DNA from: Actinomycetes bacterium
GTDB taxonomy: Bacteria > Actinomycetota > Actinomycetes > Actinomycetales > Microbacteriaceae
NCBI GenBank assembly: GCA_023432305.1
Contig: JAEYUT010000347.1
Coordinates: 1 to 13,590, forward strand
Reading direction: 5' to 3'
Length of the DNA stretch: 13,590 nt
In this document: positions 7,913 through 13,431 of the stretch, one piece after another
Layout: each line of letters begins with the position of its first letter
How positions within the stretch are numbered: position 1 is the first letter of the stretch
Notes under the pieces: generated by a model
Database searches by the model: none
Seen by the model: only the letters and a program-made list of their open reading frames with translations
Told to the model about the DNA's origin: nothing
Program-made: the position numbers and the translations under genes

Positions 7913-8448
7913 AGGGTCTCGACGTCGATGCTCGTGATGACGACATCCTGGAGGGGCTTGTCGCGGCCGTCGGTCGCCACACTCTCGATCGCGTCGACGA
8001 CGCGCTTGGACTCGTCGTCGGCGACCTCGCCGAAGATGGTGTGCTTGCCGTTCAGCCACGGGGTGGGAACGGTCGTGATGAAGAACTGCGATCCGTTGGT
8101 GCCGCGACCCATCTGCTTGCCGGCGTTCGCCATGGCGAGCAGGTAGGGGGTGCTGAACGCGAGCTCCGGGTGGATCTCATCGTCGAACTGGTAACCGGGG
8201 CCGCCGATGCCCTGGCCGAGCGGGTCGCCGCCCTGCAGCATGAAGTCCTTGATGATGCGGTGGAAGATCACGCCGTCGTAGAGCGGCTTCGTCGAGACCT
8301 CGCCCGTACCGGGGTGCTTCCACTCCTTGGTGCCGGTCGCGAGGCCGATGAAGTTGTCGACGGTGACGGGGGCGTGGTTGCCGAACAGGTTGACCTTGAT
8401 GTCACCCATGGACGTGTGGATGGTCGCAACTGCGGTGGGAAGAGCCAT
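7909..8448 (-). CDS. ppiA: Cyclophilin-type peptidyl-prolyl cis-trans isomerase
   Basis: 179 residues with no signal peptide, so cytosolic. It catalyses cis-trans isomerisation of prolyl bonds. Family core residues are visible: FHRI at 62-65 with R64, the FMLQGGDP block at 69-76 with Q72, ANAGK at 107-111, NGSQFFIT at 118-125, and [12 protein letters not shown] at 131-142 with W131. Length matches bacterial cyclophilin A. The GTG start of the rhomboid-like gene overlaps its stop, so the two form an operon. The ATG ends at 8448; GGGGAA lies directly before it, too close for a good ribosome binding site, so a leaderless or short-leader transcript is possible. The position between alaT and crgA is the same as for M. 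tuberculosis ppiA. Confidence 0.96.
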   Translation of the reverse strand: MALPTAVATIHTSMGDIKVNLFGNHAPVTVDNFIGLATGTKEWKHPGTGEVSTKPLYDGVIFHRIIKDFMLQGGDPLGQGIGGPGYQFDDEIHPELAFSTPYLLAMANAGKQMGRGTNGSQFFITTVPTPWLNGKHTIFGEVADDESKRVVDAIESVATDGRDKPLQDVVITSIDVETL

Positions 8449-8471
8449 TTCCCCATTGTTTCATAAGGGGC

Positions 8472-8510
8472 CCATGGCAGGATGGGGAGACGCTCAACCG
8501 CAAACGGAGG
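8472..8510 (+). promoter_or_regulatory. Promoter element (16-bp box with -10 CAGGAT) and RBS of the 191-aa membrane gene
   Basis: CCATGGCAGGATGGGG at 8472-8487 contains a TGG-extended -10-like CAGGAT (8478-8483). Transcription would start near 8490, leaving a leader of about 26 nt with a good AACGGAGG ribosome binding site (8503-8510) before ATG 8516. Near-identical boxes lie at 9180 and 11851. Confidence 0.5.
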
Positions 8511-8515
8511 ACTCC

Positions 8516-9091
8516 ATGGCCCTGTCCCGCAAGCGTCAGAAGGAACTGAAGAAGCTCAAGCGGTCCGCCGACGATCTCTGGGCTCAGCAGCGCGAGGCGA
8601 TCGAGCAGGCGAACTACGTTCTGCGGGAGGCCACCCGCCAGGCGAACGCGCTCACGCGCGAGGAGGTCGTGCCGCGCGTGCAGCACGTGTACTCGGATCG
8701 CGTTCAGCCGGTCGTCGCCGGTGGTGTCGCGGGCGTCCGGTCAGCGGGCACCGCCGTCAAGGAGAAGGTCGTCGGCGACGTGCTCCCGGCGCTCTCCGGT
8801 GCCATCGGATCCGCGATCGCGGTGCTCGAGGCCGCTCGCAACCCTCACGTGCGCGAAGTGGTCCGCTCGGCTGCGCGCGCCGGCAACCGCGTCGCGCCTG
8901 CGGTGGTTCCCGCACCGAGCCGTCGCGGCCCAGGCCCCGCCACCTACATCGCGATCGGACTCGGCGTGGTCGCCGTCGCCGGTGTCGCGTACGCCGCCTG
9001 GCAGACGCTGCGCGCCGACGAGGATCTGTGGATCGAGGACCTCTCGGACGTCGGCGCGATGGACGCCGGAGACGACGAAGACGAGTTCTGA
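8516..9091 (+). CDS. Uncharacterised single-pass membrane protein with charged N-terminus and acidic C-terminus
   Basis: 191 residues; family not recognised. Residues 1-50 are highly charged and probably helical or coiled-coil, opening with a Lys/Arg-rich patch (SRKRQKELKKLKR). Residues 51-130 look like amphipathic helices with Ala/Val repeats and no clear catalytic motif. One membrane helix lies at about 141-162, followed by a short tail ending in a run of Asp/Glu (D183-E190). The shape resembles small actinobacterial envelope-associated proteins with a helical cytosolic domain, but no function can be given. The start at ATG 8516 is supported by AACGGAGG 5 nt upstream; reading further upstream in this frame would run into the ppiA region. 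Divergent from ppiA, followed by a hairpin, so monocistronic. Confidence 0.85.
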   Translation: MALSRKRQKELKKLKRSADDLWAQQREAIEQANYVLREATRQANALTREEVVPRVQHVYSDRVQPVVAGGVAGVRSAGTAVKEKVVGDVLPALSGAIGSAIAVLEAARNPHVREVVRSAARAGNRVAPAVVPAPSRRGPGPATYIAIGLGVVAVAGVAYAAWQTLRADEDLWIEDLSDVGAMDAGDDEDEF

Positions 9092-9105
9092 GCGTCAGCG
9101 CTTTC

Positions 9106-9146
9106 CGACGGCGCCCCCGCTGACACCCTCAGCGCGGGCGCCGTCG
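9106..9146 (+). terminator. Hairpin terminator after the 191-aa membrane gene
   Basis: CGACGGCGCCC (9106-9116) pairs with GGGCGCCGTCG (9136-9146). An inner GCTGA/TCAGC stem extends it past a 2x2 mismatch, with a 5-nt loop. No U-tract follows, as is common in actinobacteria. Confidence 0.75.
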
Positions 9147-9179
9147 CTGTGTTCGCGGCGCCGCCGACGACGTGGCGCG

Positions 9180-9195
9180 CCGTGGCAGGATGGGG
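9180..9195 (+). promoter_or_regulatory. Promoter element (16-bp box with -10 CAGGAT) of the TPM-domain gene
   Basis: CCGTGGCAGGATGGGG differs by one base from the box at 8472. CAGGAT (9186-9191) is the probable -10, giving a leader of roughly 48 nt that contains a 16-codon reading frame. Confidence 0.5.
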
Positions 9196-9220
9196 TCGCC
9201 ACCCGAACCCGGGGGTCGCC

Positions 9221-9271
9221 ATGACCGAAAGCCCCGAAGCACGCCATGAACGACTCGATCCCGCTCTCTGA
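9221..9271 (+). promoter_or_regulatory. Possible 16-codon leader ORF overlapping the TPM-gene start
   Basis: ATG at 9221, preceded by a GGGGG stretch about 5 nt upstream, opens a 16-residue frame (MTESPEARHERLDPAL) that stops at 9271, 26 nt inside the next gene and in another frame. The main start at 9246 lacks a good ribosome binding site and cannot be extended upstream because of an in-frame stop at 9222-9224. Coupled re-initiation is possible; the ORF may also be chance. Confidence 0.25.
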
Positions 9272-10109
9272 GCAGACCTGCGTCAACTGCGGCTCCACCG
9301 AGCTGCGCCAGGACACCAACGGGGTGTGGCACTGCCTCTACTGCCGCTCCACGTTCCGCGCCGACGACCCGGCGATGATCGTCGTGGACACCCCGAAGGC
9401 TCAGGAGGCGAACGACAACGTCATCGACACGGGCGATCTGTTCACATTCGATCAGGAGCGCGCGCTCTCCGCGCACCTGCGCCGCATCCGGGACGAGCAC
9501 GATGTCGTGGTCGTCGTCGAGACGGTCAACACGATCACCCAGAACGTGGAGATGTATGCGCGCCAGCGCGCCCACGAGCTGGGGGTCGGCGACGCCGCGA
9601 AGGACAACGGGCTCTACATCCTGATGGTGCGCCAGCCGCGCCGCGTGCAGGTGGTGGCCGGCAACGGCATCGCGCCGCACCTCGACGGCACCACCATCAC
9701 GCGCATCGTGCAGGATGTGTTCATCCCCACCTTCAAGGCGGGCGACCTGGTGCGCGGCCTGAGCGACGGCGCCGACGCGCTCGTCGAGACCTACCTCGCC
9801 AACCGGTCCGGCCGGGTGTCGGGCTACACCCCGCGAGGCGTCGCGGATGCGTCGGGCGGAGCCGCAGCTGGTCGATCGGGCGCGAACCGCTGGGGCGGAT
9901 GGCTGGCCTTCGCGATCGTCGGCGCGATCATCCTGTGGGCTCTGTTCACGGGTGACGGTGACGCCGGCGGCGGGTCCGACAACTCGGGCGGCAACGACTC
10001 CAGCTGGAACTGGGATTCGGGCGGCGGGAGCGACTGGGACAGCGGCGGCGGCTCTGACTTCGGCGGCGGTGGTTTCGACAGCGGCTCCTCCGGCGGAGGC
10101 GACTGGTAG
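9246..10109 (+). CDS. Zinc-ribbon plus TPM-domain membrane protein with Gly/Asp/Ser-rich tail
   Basis: 287 residues. An N-terminal zinc ribbon has C12, C15, C30 and C33 (CVNC and CLYC). A TPM domain (about 57-185) opens with NVIDTGDLFTFDQERAL and includes NGLYILMV and the RRVQVVAGNGI strand typical of the family. One membrane helix (about 216-235) is followed by a low-complexity tail (236-287) built of Gly, Ser, Asp and Trp. TPM proteins usually carry a signal peptide and face outside. Here no signal peptide is seen, and the zinc ribbon suggests the TPM domain stays in the cytosol with the tail outside. TPM roles are diverse (photosystem II repair in plants, phosphatase-like activity reported for some); no specific job is assigned. 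Monocistronic, ended by the hairpin at 10131. Confidence 0.88.
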   Translation: MNDSIPLSEQTCVNCGSTELRQDTNGVWHCLYCRSTFRADDPAMIVVDTPKAQEANDNVIDTGDLFTFDQERALSAHLRRIRDEHDVVVVVETVNTITQNVEMYARQRAHELGVGDAAKDNGLYILMVRQPRRVQVVAGNGIAPHLDGTTITRIVQDVFIPTFKAGDLVRGLSDGADALVETYLANRSGRVSGYTPRGVADASGGAAAGRSGANRWGGWLAFAIVGAIILWALFTGDGDAGGGSDNSGGNDSSWNWDSGGGSDWDSGGGSDFGGGGFDSGSSGGGDW

Positions 10110-10130
10110 CCTCCATGCCGCTTCCGAGAT

Positions 10131-10172
10131 GACGATGGCGCCCGCCCCCGCAAGGGGTCGGGCGCCATCGTC
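10131..10172. terminator. Bidirectional hairpin terminator between TPM gene and the convergent membrane gene
   Basis: GACGATGGCGCCCG (10131-10144) pairs perfectly with CGGGCGCCATCGTC (10159-10172), with a further C-rich/G-rich inner stem. It lies 21 nt after the TPM stop and 10 nt from the stop of the opposing gene. Confidence 0.88.
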
Positions 10173-10182
10173 GTTGCGGGGG

Positions 10183-10866
10183 TCAGAGCCAGACGAAAGG
10201 CACCGTCGCCGAGAGCACAAGGGATCCGACGAAGACCACCACTCCGATGCCGATGAGCAGCAGCTTCGTGCGCTCGCGACGCACGACCGCAGCGACACCG
10301 AGGAGGAACAGAGTGATCGCCATGAGCGTCGCGGCGAGCGTCTGGCGGTCGCCGTGGCCGTTGGCCTCGTCGCCGGCGGCGATGGCGGCGGCGGCCTCGT
10401 CGTTCTTCTCCGCCCACCCGCTGAAGAGAGAGTGCTGGTAGTCCTCGTCATCGAGCGGGCTCGTGTAGTACTCGGGATCGGCGGCGTTCTCGGCGTCCGC
10501 ACGCTCGATCGCGGCACCGAAATCCTCGGAGACGCTCATGAAGTAGAGGGTCTCGAGCGATTCGGCAGCCACAGCATCGCCGGCGTCGGCCTGGATGCGC
10601 AGCTCGGTGAGGCGCGCGAGGGTCTGGGCGTCCTGCATGTACTGCTGGTTCGCCTCGAGGTAGAGCGACTCGGCCTCGGTCTGGGCCTTCCCTCCCACGC
10701 TGTAGTTGGAGGCCTGGTTGCCGTCGTAGAGCGACGACTGGAACGTGGCGTACGCGGTCGCGATGGAGACGATGCCGAGGAGGATCACGATCAGCAGCTC
10801 GATCAGGTGGCTGCGGCGGCTCTCGGGGGCGTCGTCGGTCTCAGTGGATGCGGTGGTTTCGGTCAC
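10183..10866 (-). CDS. Membrane protein with three predicted helices and a soluble helical middle (DUF4337-like layout)
   Basis: 227 residues. One membrane helix near the N-terminus (about 22-43), a long Glu/Ala/Gln-rich helical region (about 50-170) with no visible catalytic motif, and two helices at the C-terminus (about 176-195 and 201-221) separated by a basic RRERTK turn. The helix-soluble-helix-helix layout and the first-helix/NQAS segment recall DUF4337 proteins, but this was judged by eye only. The start was set at GTG 10864-10866: the acidic N-terminus begins there, and TACCGT lies 6 nt upstream, fitting a leaderless transcript. An earlier ATG at 10942-10944 in the same frame would read through the regulatory inverted repeat and is less likely. 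Downstream of the TetR gene on the same strand, but separated by a hairpin. Confidence 0.8.
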   Translation of the reverse strand: MTETTASTETDDAPESRRSHLIELLIVILLGIVSIATAYATFQSSLYDGNQASNYSVGGKAQTEAESLYLEANQQYMQDAQTLARLTELRIQADAGDAVAAESLETLYFMSVSEDFGAAIERADAENAADPEYYTSPLDDEDYQHSLFSGWAEKNDEAAAAIAAGDEANGHGDRQTLAATLMAITLFLLGVAAVVRRERTKLLLIGIGVVVFVGSLVLSATVPFVWL

Positions 10867-10903
10867 CTGAACACGGTATGGCGAGCATGGACACCGTCCA
10901 TGC
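10867..10903 (-). promoter_or_regulatory. Promoter with operator-like 19-bp inverted repeat before the three-helix membrane gene
   Basis: TACCGT (10873-10878, minus strand) precedes the GTG by 6 nt and is the probable -10. Just upstream, GCATGGAC (10885-10892) and GTCCATGC (10896-10903) form a perfect 8-bp inverted repeat with a 3-nt centre, covering the spacer and -35 zone. The size and place fit a dimeric repressor site; the neighbouring TetR protein is the obvious candidate. Confidence 0.5.
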
Positions 10904-10912
10904 AATTGGGGC

Positions 10913-10940
10913 ACCCCCGTTCGCGGCTGGAACGAGGGGT
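10913..10940 (-). terminator. Hairpin after the TetR gene
   Basis: ACCCCCGTTC (10913-10922) pairs with GAACG-A-GGGGT (10930-10940) with one bulged base and a 7-nt loop. It lies just after the TetR stop and before the next promoter on the same strand. No U-tract. Confidence 0.6.
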
Positions 10941-10951
10941 CCACCCGGTCA

Positions 10952-11494
10952 TCAGCTCCAGATGCGCGCGAGCATATGTCGGACGTCTCCCGGAGCTACT
11001 GCCCCCGGTTGGGCTGCCTCGAGGCTGTCCGCCGCCCCGATGATCGCCGCGGTCGAGGCGCGGGCGAAGGCGCGATTCGGTGCCGTCACGAGTCCGAGCG
11101 CGTCGGCATCCGCGAGCACCTCATCCAGCCAGCCGTTCAGCCCGTCGGCCGCACCATCACCCAGCTCGCGCAGCTCAGGGCGCTCGGTGAGCAGCTGACG
11201 CATCCGCGTGAGCGCGTCGTCGAGCGCTGACCAGAACCGCTCGGGATCCGCATGTCTGTTCCAGGCTCCCACCGCCTCAGCCACCGCGCTCCCCGCGGCG
11301 GCGGTCGCGGCAGTGATGACGTCGTCGCGGCCGTCGAAGTACGTGTAGAGCGCTGAACGCGAGATCTCCGCCTCATCGGCGAGCTGCCCGAGCGAGATGC
11401 CGTCGAGCCCTCGGTCGGCGATGTGCCTGGCGGCGACCGCGAGGATGCGGCGGCGCTCCTCGGGCGCGAGCCGTTGGAAACGGGGGAGCGGCAC
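10952..11494 (-). CDS. TetR-family transcriptional regulator
   Basis: 180 residues. The N-terminal TetR DNA-binding domain spans about 10-58: EERRRILAVAARHIADRGLDG, then helix-turn-helix SLGQLADEAEISRSALYTYF at 34-53. The YTYF recognition-helix end and the following glycine-containing FDGRDDVI are typical. The C-terminal ligand-binding domain is all-helical and shows no close match. GTG 11492-11494 was chosen because homology starts there and TACTCT lies 7 nt upstream; the open frame further upstream runs through the promoter palindromes and the tRNA-Ala gene and is not coding. It probably represses itself through the palindromes in its own promoter, and may control the membrane gene downstream or the oxidoreductase gene beyond tRNA-Ala. 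Ligand unknown. Confidence 0.9.
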   Translation of the reverse strand: MPLPRFQRLAPEERRRILAVAARHIADRGLDGISLGQLADEAEISRSALYTYFDGRDDVITAATAAAGSAVAEAVGAWNRHADPERFWSALDDALTRMRQLLTERPELRELGDGAADGLNGWLDEVLADADALGLVTAPNRAFARASTAAIIGAADSLEAAQPGAVAPGDVRHMLARIWS

Positions 11495-11539
11495 GCGGTC
11501 GAGAGTACATGCTGTGTACACAGATTGTCCACATGTGGA
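11495..11539 (-). promoter_or_regulatory. TetR promoter with two perfect 12-bp palindromes
   Basis: On the minus strand TGGACA (11526-11531), an 18-bp spacer and TACTCT (11502-11507) form a fair -35/-10 pair, with the GTG 7 nt after the -10. CTGTGTACACAG (11512-11523) fills the spacer and TCCACATGTGGA (11528-11539) covers the -35. Both are perfect palindromes and well placed for autorepression. The second is part of a DnaA-box-like composite whose perfect box TTGTCCACA lies at 11525-11533. Confidence 0.6.
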
Positions 11540-11553
11540 GAACCTGTGGGTTC
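11525..11553. promoter_or_regulatory. DnaA-box-like composite in the TetR promoter
   Basis: TTGTCCACA at 11525-11533 (+, 9/9), TTCTCCACA on the minus strand at 11534-11542 (8/9), and a degenerate third box at 11545-11553 (6/9). The order, orientation and near-contact spacing repeat those at 6866-6896. Confidence 0.4.
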
Positions 11554-11689
11554 GGGCCACGAACCTGCCCGAAACGAGCGGAGGGCCCAGTGCGAGCACG
11601 CGGCCGAGGGCTTCCCAGAGGAGTCGCGCAGTACGCGGCCTCCTTCCCGGAGGCAGCGGGAGGGAGCGGAAGTCCCGAAGATGCACGAA

Positions 11690-11716
11690 ACCCCTGGAAC
11701 CGGAGTCTCCAGGGGT
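11690..11716 (-). terminator. Hairpin terminator after tRNA-Ala
   Basis: ACCCCTGGA (11690-11698) pairs with TCCAGGGGT (11708-11716) around a 9-nt loop. On the minus strand it is followed by TTTCG, and it lies 16 nt after the tRNA-Ala 3' end. Confidence 0.75.
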
Positions 11717-11732
11717 CGGTGCGATCGGATAG

Positions 11733-11808
11733 TGGTGGAGCCTAGGGGAATCGAACCCCTGACCTCCTGCTTGCAAAGCAGGCGCTCTACCAATTGAGCT
11801 AAGGCCCC
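11733..11808 (-). tRNA. tRNA-Ala (TGC)
   Basis: 76 nt on the minus strand, a full cloverleaf. The acceptor arm GGGGCCT/AGGCTCC contains the G3-U70 pair that defines alanine tRNAs. The anticodon TGC (complement at 11773-11775) sits in a CTTTGCAAG loop, the T arm carries GGTTCGATTCC, and CCA is encoded. It corresponds to alaT, normally next to ileT downstream of gyrA; here a protein gene separates them. Confidence 0.98.
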
Positions 11809-11820
11809 GTACGACGATCC

Positions 11821-11826
11821 AGCTTA
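11821..11826 (-). promoter_or_regulatory. Possible -10 (TAAGCT) of tRNA-Ala
   Basis: TAAGCT on the minus strand lies 12 nt before the mature tRNA 5' end. No strong -35 was seen. It is back-to-back with the oxidoreductase promoter 25 bp away on the other strand. Confidence 0.4.
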
Positions 11827-11850
11827 CCCCGTTCCGGGAATCCCGTCGTT

Positions 11851-11866
11851 CCATGGCAGGTTGGAG
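11851..11866 (+). promoter_or_regulatory. Promoter element (16-bp box with -10 CAGGTT) of the oxidoreductase gene
   Basis: CCATGGCAGGTTGGAG matches the box at 8472 in 14 of 16 bases. The CAGGTT ends 9 nt before ATG 11872, so the transcript would be leaderless or nearly so. No ribosome binding site is visible. Confidence 0.45.
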
Positions 11867-11871
11867 TCACT

Positions 11872-12814
11872 ATGGCGCGATTCGTTCAGTACACGCAGTT
11901 GGGCGGGCCCGAGGTGCTTCACGTGGTGGAGGGGGAGATCCCCGCACCTGAAGCAGGCGAGGTGGTCGTCGAGGTGAAGGCCGCAGGCATCAATCCGATC
12001 GATGCGAAGCTCCGCGAAGGGCGTCGGGCGAGCAGCCCGATCACGGCCCCGCGCACCGCCGGGCTCGATGCGTCGGGTGTGATCGTCGCCGTCGGCCCGG
12101 ATGTCGACGGCTGGGCTGCGGGAGACGAGGTGATCGTCACGAAGGGCCGCGGCACCTACGCCACCCATGTGCGCGTTCCCGTCGGCGGACTCACCCGCAA
12201 GCCCGCCGCACTCAGCTGGGCGCAGGCCGCAGGTCTCGGCATCCCGGCGGGCACGGCGTACCAGGCGCTGCGCTCGCTCGGCGTGACGGAGGGGATGACC
12301 GTGCTCGTGCACGCGGCATCCGGATCGGTCGGTCAGGCGGCAGTGCAGTTCGCGCGGGAGCTCGGCGCGACGGTGATCGGCACGGCGGGCCCCGCAAATC
12401 TGGAGCGGGTGCGCCAGCTGGGCGCCATCCCGACCGTCTACGGCGAGGGACTCGTCGAGCGAGTGCGCGATCAGCCCCGCAGGTGTGGATCGTGTGCTCG
12501 ACGCCGTCGGCACCGATGAGGCGATCGAAGCCTCCTTCGAACTCGTCTCGGATCGCTCCCACATCGGCACGATCGTGCGCGGCGCGGATGCCGAGGGCTG
12601 GGGAATCCAGGCATGGTCGGGTGGCAGCCCGCTTCCGCTCACCCCCCAGCAGGAAGCCTGGCGCTCGGAGGGCATCGCCCTCGCCGCGCAGCTCGCCGCC
12701 GCAGGGCGCTTCGACGTGGAGATCGCCCGAGCTTTCCCCCTGGATGGCGCGGTCGAGGCGACGACGCTCGCCGAAGGCGGCGGCGTGCGCGGCAAGATCG
12801 TGCTGCTGCCATAG
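11872..12814 (+). pseudogene. Zinc-free quinone oxidoreductase (MDR superfamily), frameshifted
   Basis: Two overlapping frames together make one NADP-dependent quinone oxidoreductase-like protein of about 313 residues. The first frame (11872-12519) covers the GroES-like domain (about 28-110: GEVVVEVKAAGINPIDAK, and AGLDASGVIVAVG) and the first half of the nucleotide-binding fold, with AASGSVGQAAVQ at 148-158. After Asp200 (codon 12469-12471) it turns into an Arg-rich shadow and stops. Homology resumes in the next frame from 12473 (SPAGVDRVLDAVG, then SHIGTIVR) and ends properly in GKIVLLP at 12814. The whole span is 943 nt, that is 314 codons plus one base, so a single extra base near 12472 explains it. 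This is either a recent inactivation or a sequencing error. It lies between tRNA-Ala and tRNA-Ile on the opposite strand. Confidence 0.85.
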
Positions 12815-12828
12815 GGCCTCGAGAACGA

Positions 12829-12861
12829 CGAAAGCGCCGCAGGAATCCTGCGGCGCTTTCG
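12829..12861. terminator. Long perfect hairpin, bidirectional terminator
   Basis: CGAAAGCGCCGCAGGA (12829-12844) and its exact complement (12846-12861) form a 33-bp palindrome, with TTTCG at the 3' side on both strands. It ends the oxidoreductase transcript and, from the other side, the tRNA-Ile transcript. Confidence 0.88.
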
Positions 12862-12867
12862 TGTGGA

Positions 12868-12944
12868 TGGTGGGGCTACCAGGACTTGAACCTGGGACCT
12901 CTTCGTTATCAGCGAAGCGCTCTAACCGCCTGAGCTATAGCCCC
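12868..12944 (-). tRNA. tRNA-Ile (GAT)
   Basis: 77 nt on the minus strand with a complete cloverleaf: acceptor arm GGGGCTA/TAGCCCC, anticodon GAT (complement at 12908-12910), T arm GGTTCAAGTCC, CCA encoded. It corresponds to ileT downstream of gyrA and DUF3566. Confidence 0.98.
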
Positions 12945-12954
12945 GAGAGAGGAT

Positions 12955-12972
12955 CCGTTCGTCCCCGAACGG
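12955..12972 (-). terminator. Short hairpin between DUF3566 and tRNA-Ile
   Basis: CCGTTCG (12955-12961) and CGAACGG (12966-12972) form a 7-bp stem with a 4-nt loop. It lies between the tRNA-Ile promoter and the tRNA, so it may be a weak terminator for gyrA-DUF3566 or a 5'-leader structure of the pre-tRNA. Confidence 0.35.
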
Positions 12973-12980
12973 CCTCAGCT

Positions 12981-13010
12981 ACAGTACCTCACGATTCCGC
13001 GAGGAACCAA
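12981..13010 (-). promoter_or_regulatory. Probable promoter of tRNA-Ile
   Basis: On the minus strand TTGGTT (13005-13010), an 18-bp spacer and TACTGT (12981-12986) lie upstream of the tRNA, giving a leader of about 30 nt to be removed by RNase P. The promoter lies in the gap after the DUF3566 stop. Confidence 0.5.
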
Positions 13011-13023
13011 AACGGCTGAACGC

Positions 13024-13431
13024 TCAGCTGTTCTGGAAGCCGACGAGCAGACCGCCGGTGATCCGCACGCTCAGGTTGTAGAGGAGTGCCGCGATCGCCC
13101 CGAGGATCGTGCCCGTCACCGTGTTCACGAGCGCGACGACGAGCGAGAAGAGCATGACGTTGCCGATGCCGAACGAGTTCGTGATGGAGAACTGCTCGTT
13201 GCCGAGGATGTCGACCAGAAGCGAGTCGAGGTCGTTGAAGATCCCCGTCGAGTTCAGCACGATCCAGATGAGCGCGGATGCGACCACGAGCACGATGCCC
13301 AGGCACAGCCAGACGAGGAAGCTGAGCTTCACCACCGACCAGAAGTCGATGTAGACGAGCTTCAGTCGGACCTGCTTGGCCGCACTGTTGCGGTGCTCCT
13401 TGCGCTGGAGCTTCTCGGCGACACTGCTCAT
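13024..13431 (-). CDS. DUF3566 transmembrane protein downstream of gyrA
   Basis: 135 residues. A basic cytosolic N-terminus (1-24) is followed by two long membrane helices: about 31-59 (WSVVKLSFLVWLCLGIVL region) and about 89-117 (MLFSLVVALVNTVTGTILGA region). A polar loop with the DLDSLLVDILG segment separates them. This is the DUF3566 family, found right after gyrA across actinobacteria (Rv0007 in M. tuberculosis, which has a longer N-terminus). Its ATG overlaps the gyrA stop by 4 bp (ATGA) and an AAGGA ribosome binding site lies inside the gyrA end. Function unknown; the fixed link to gyrA suggests co-expression rather than a shared task. Confidence 0.93.
   Translation of the reverse strand: MSSVAEKLQRKEHRNSAAKQVRLKLVYIDFWSVVKLSFLVWLCLGIVLVVASALIWIVLNSTGIFNDLDSLLVDILGNEQFSITNSFGIGNVMLFSLVVALVNTVTGTILGAIAALLYNLSVRITGGLLVGFQNS

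Noticed and set aside
7913..8059. N-terminal extension of the rhomboid-like frame to an upstream ATG
   Set aside because: Arg-rich shadow of ppiA; the GTG overlapping the ppiA stop is a better start and the zinc ribbon follows it.
11423..11797. Plus-strand frame ending in RGIEPLTSCLQSRRSTN
   Set aside because: This is the antisense translation of tRNA-Ala, a familiar false protein in databases. Nothing upstream in the frame looks coding.
11495..11854. N-terminal extension of the TetR frame
   Set aside because: It crosses the promoter palindromes, the terminator and the tRNA-Ala gene, so it cannot be coding.
11495..12867. Integrated element with attachment sites at the tRNA genes
   Set aside because: No integrase, no duplicated tRNA 3' end and no transposon ends were found around the oxidoreductase gene.
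12483..13019. Plus-strand frame containing GLPGLEPGTSSLSAKRSN
   Set aside because: Antisense of tRNA-Ile, another familiar false protein; the rest overlaps the oxidoreductase gene in a wrong frame.
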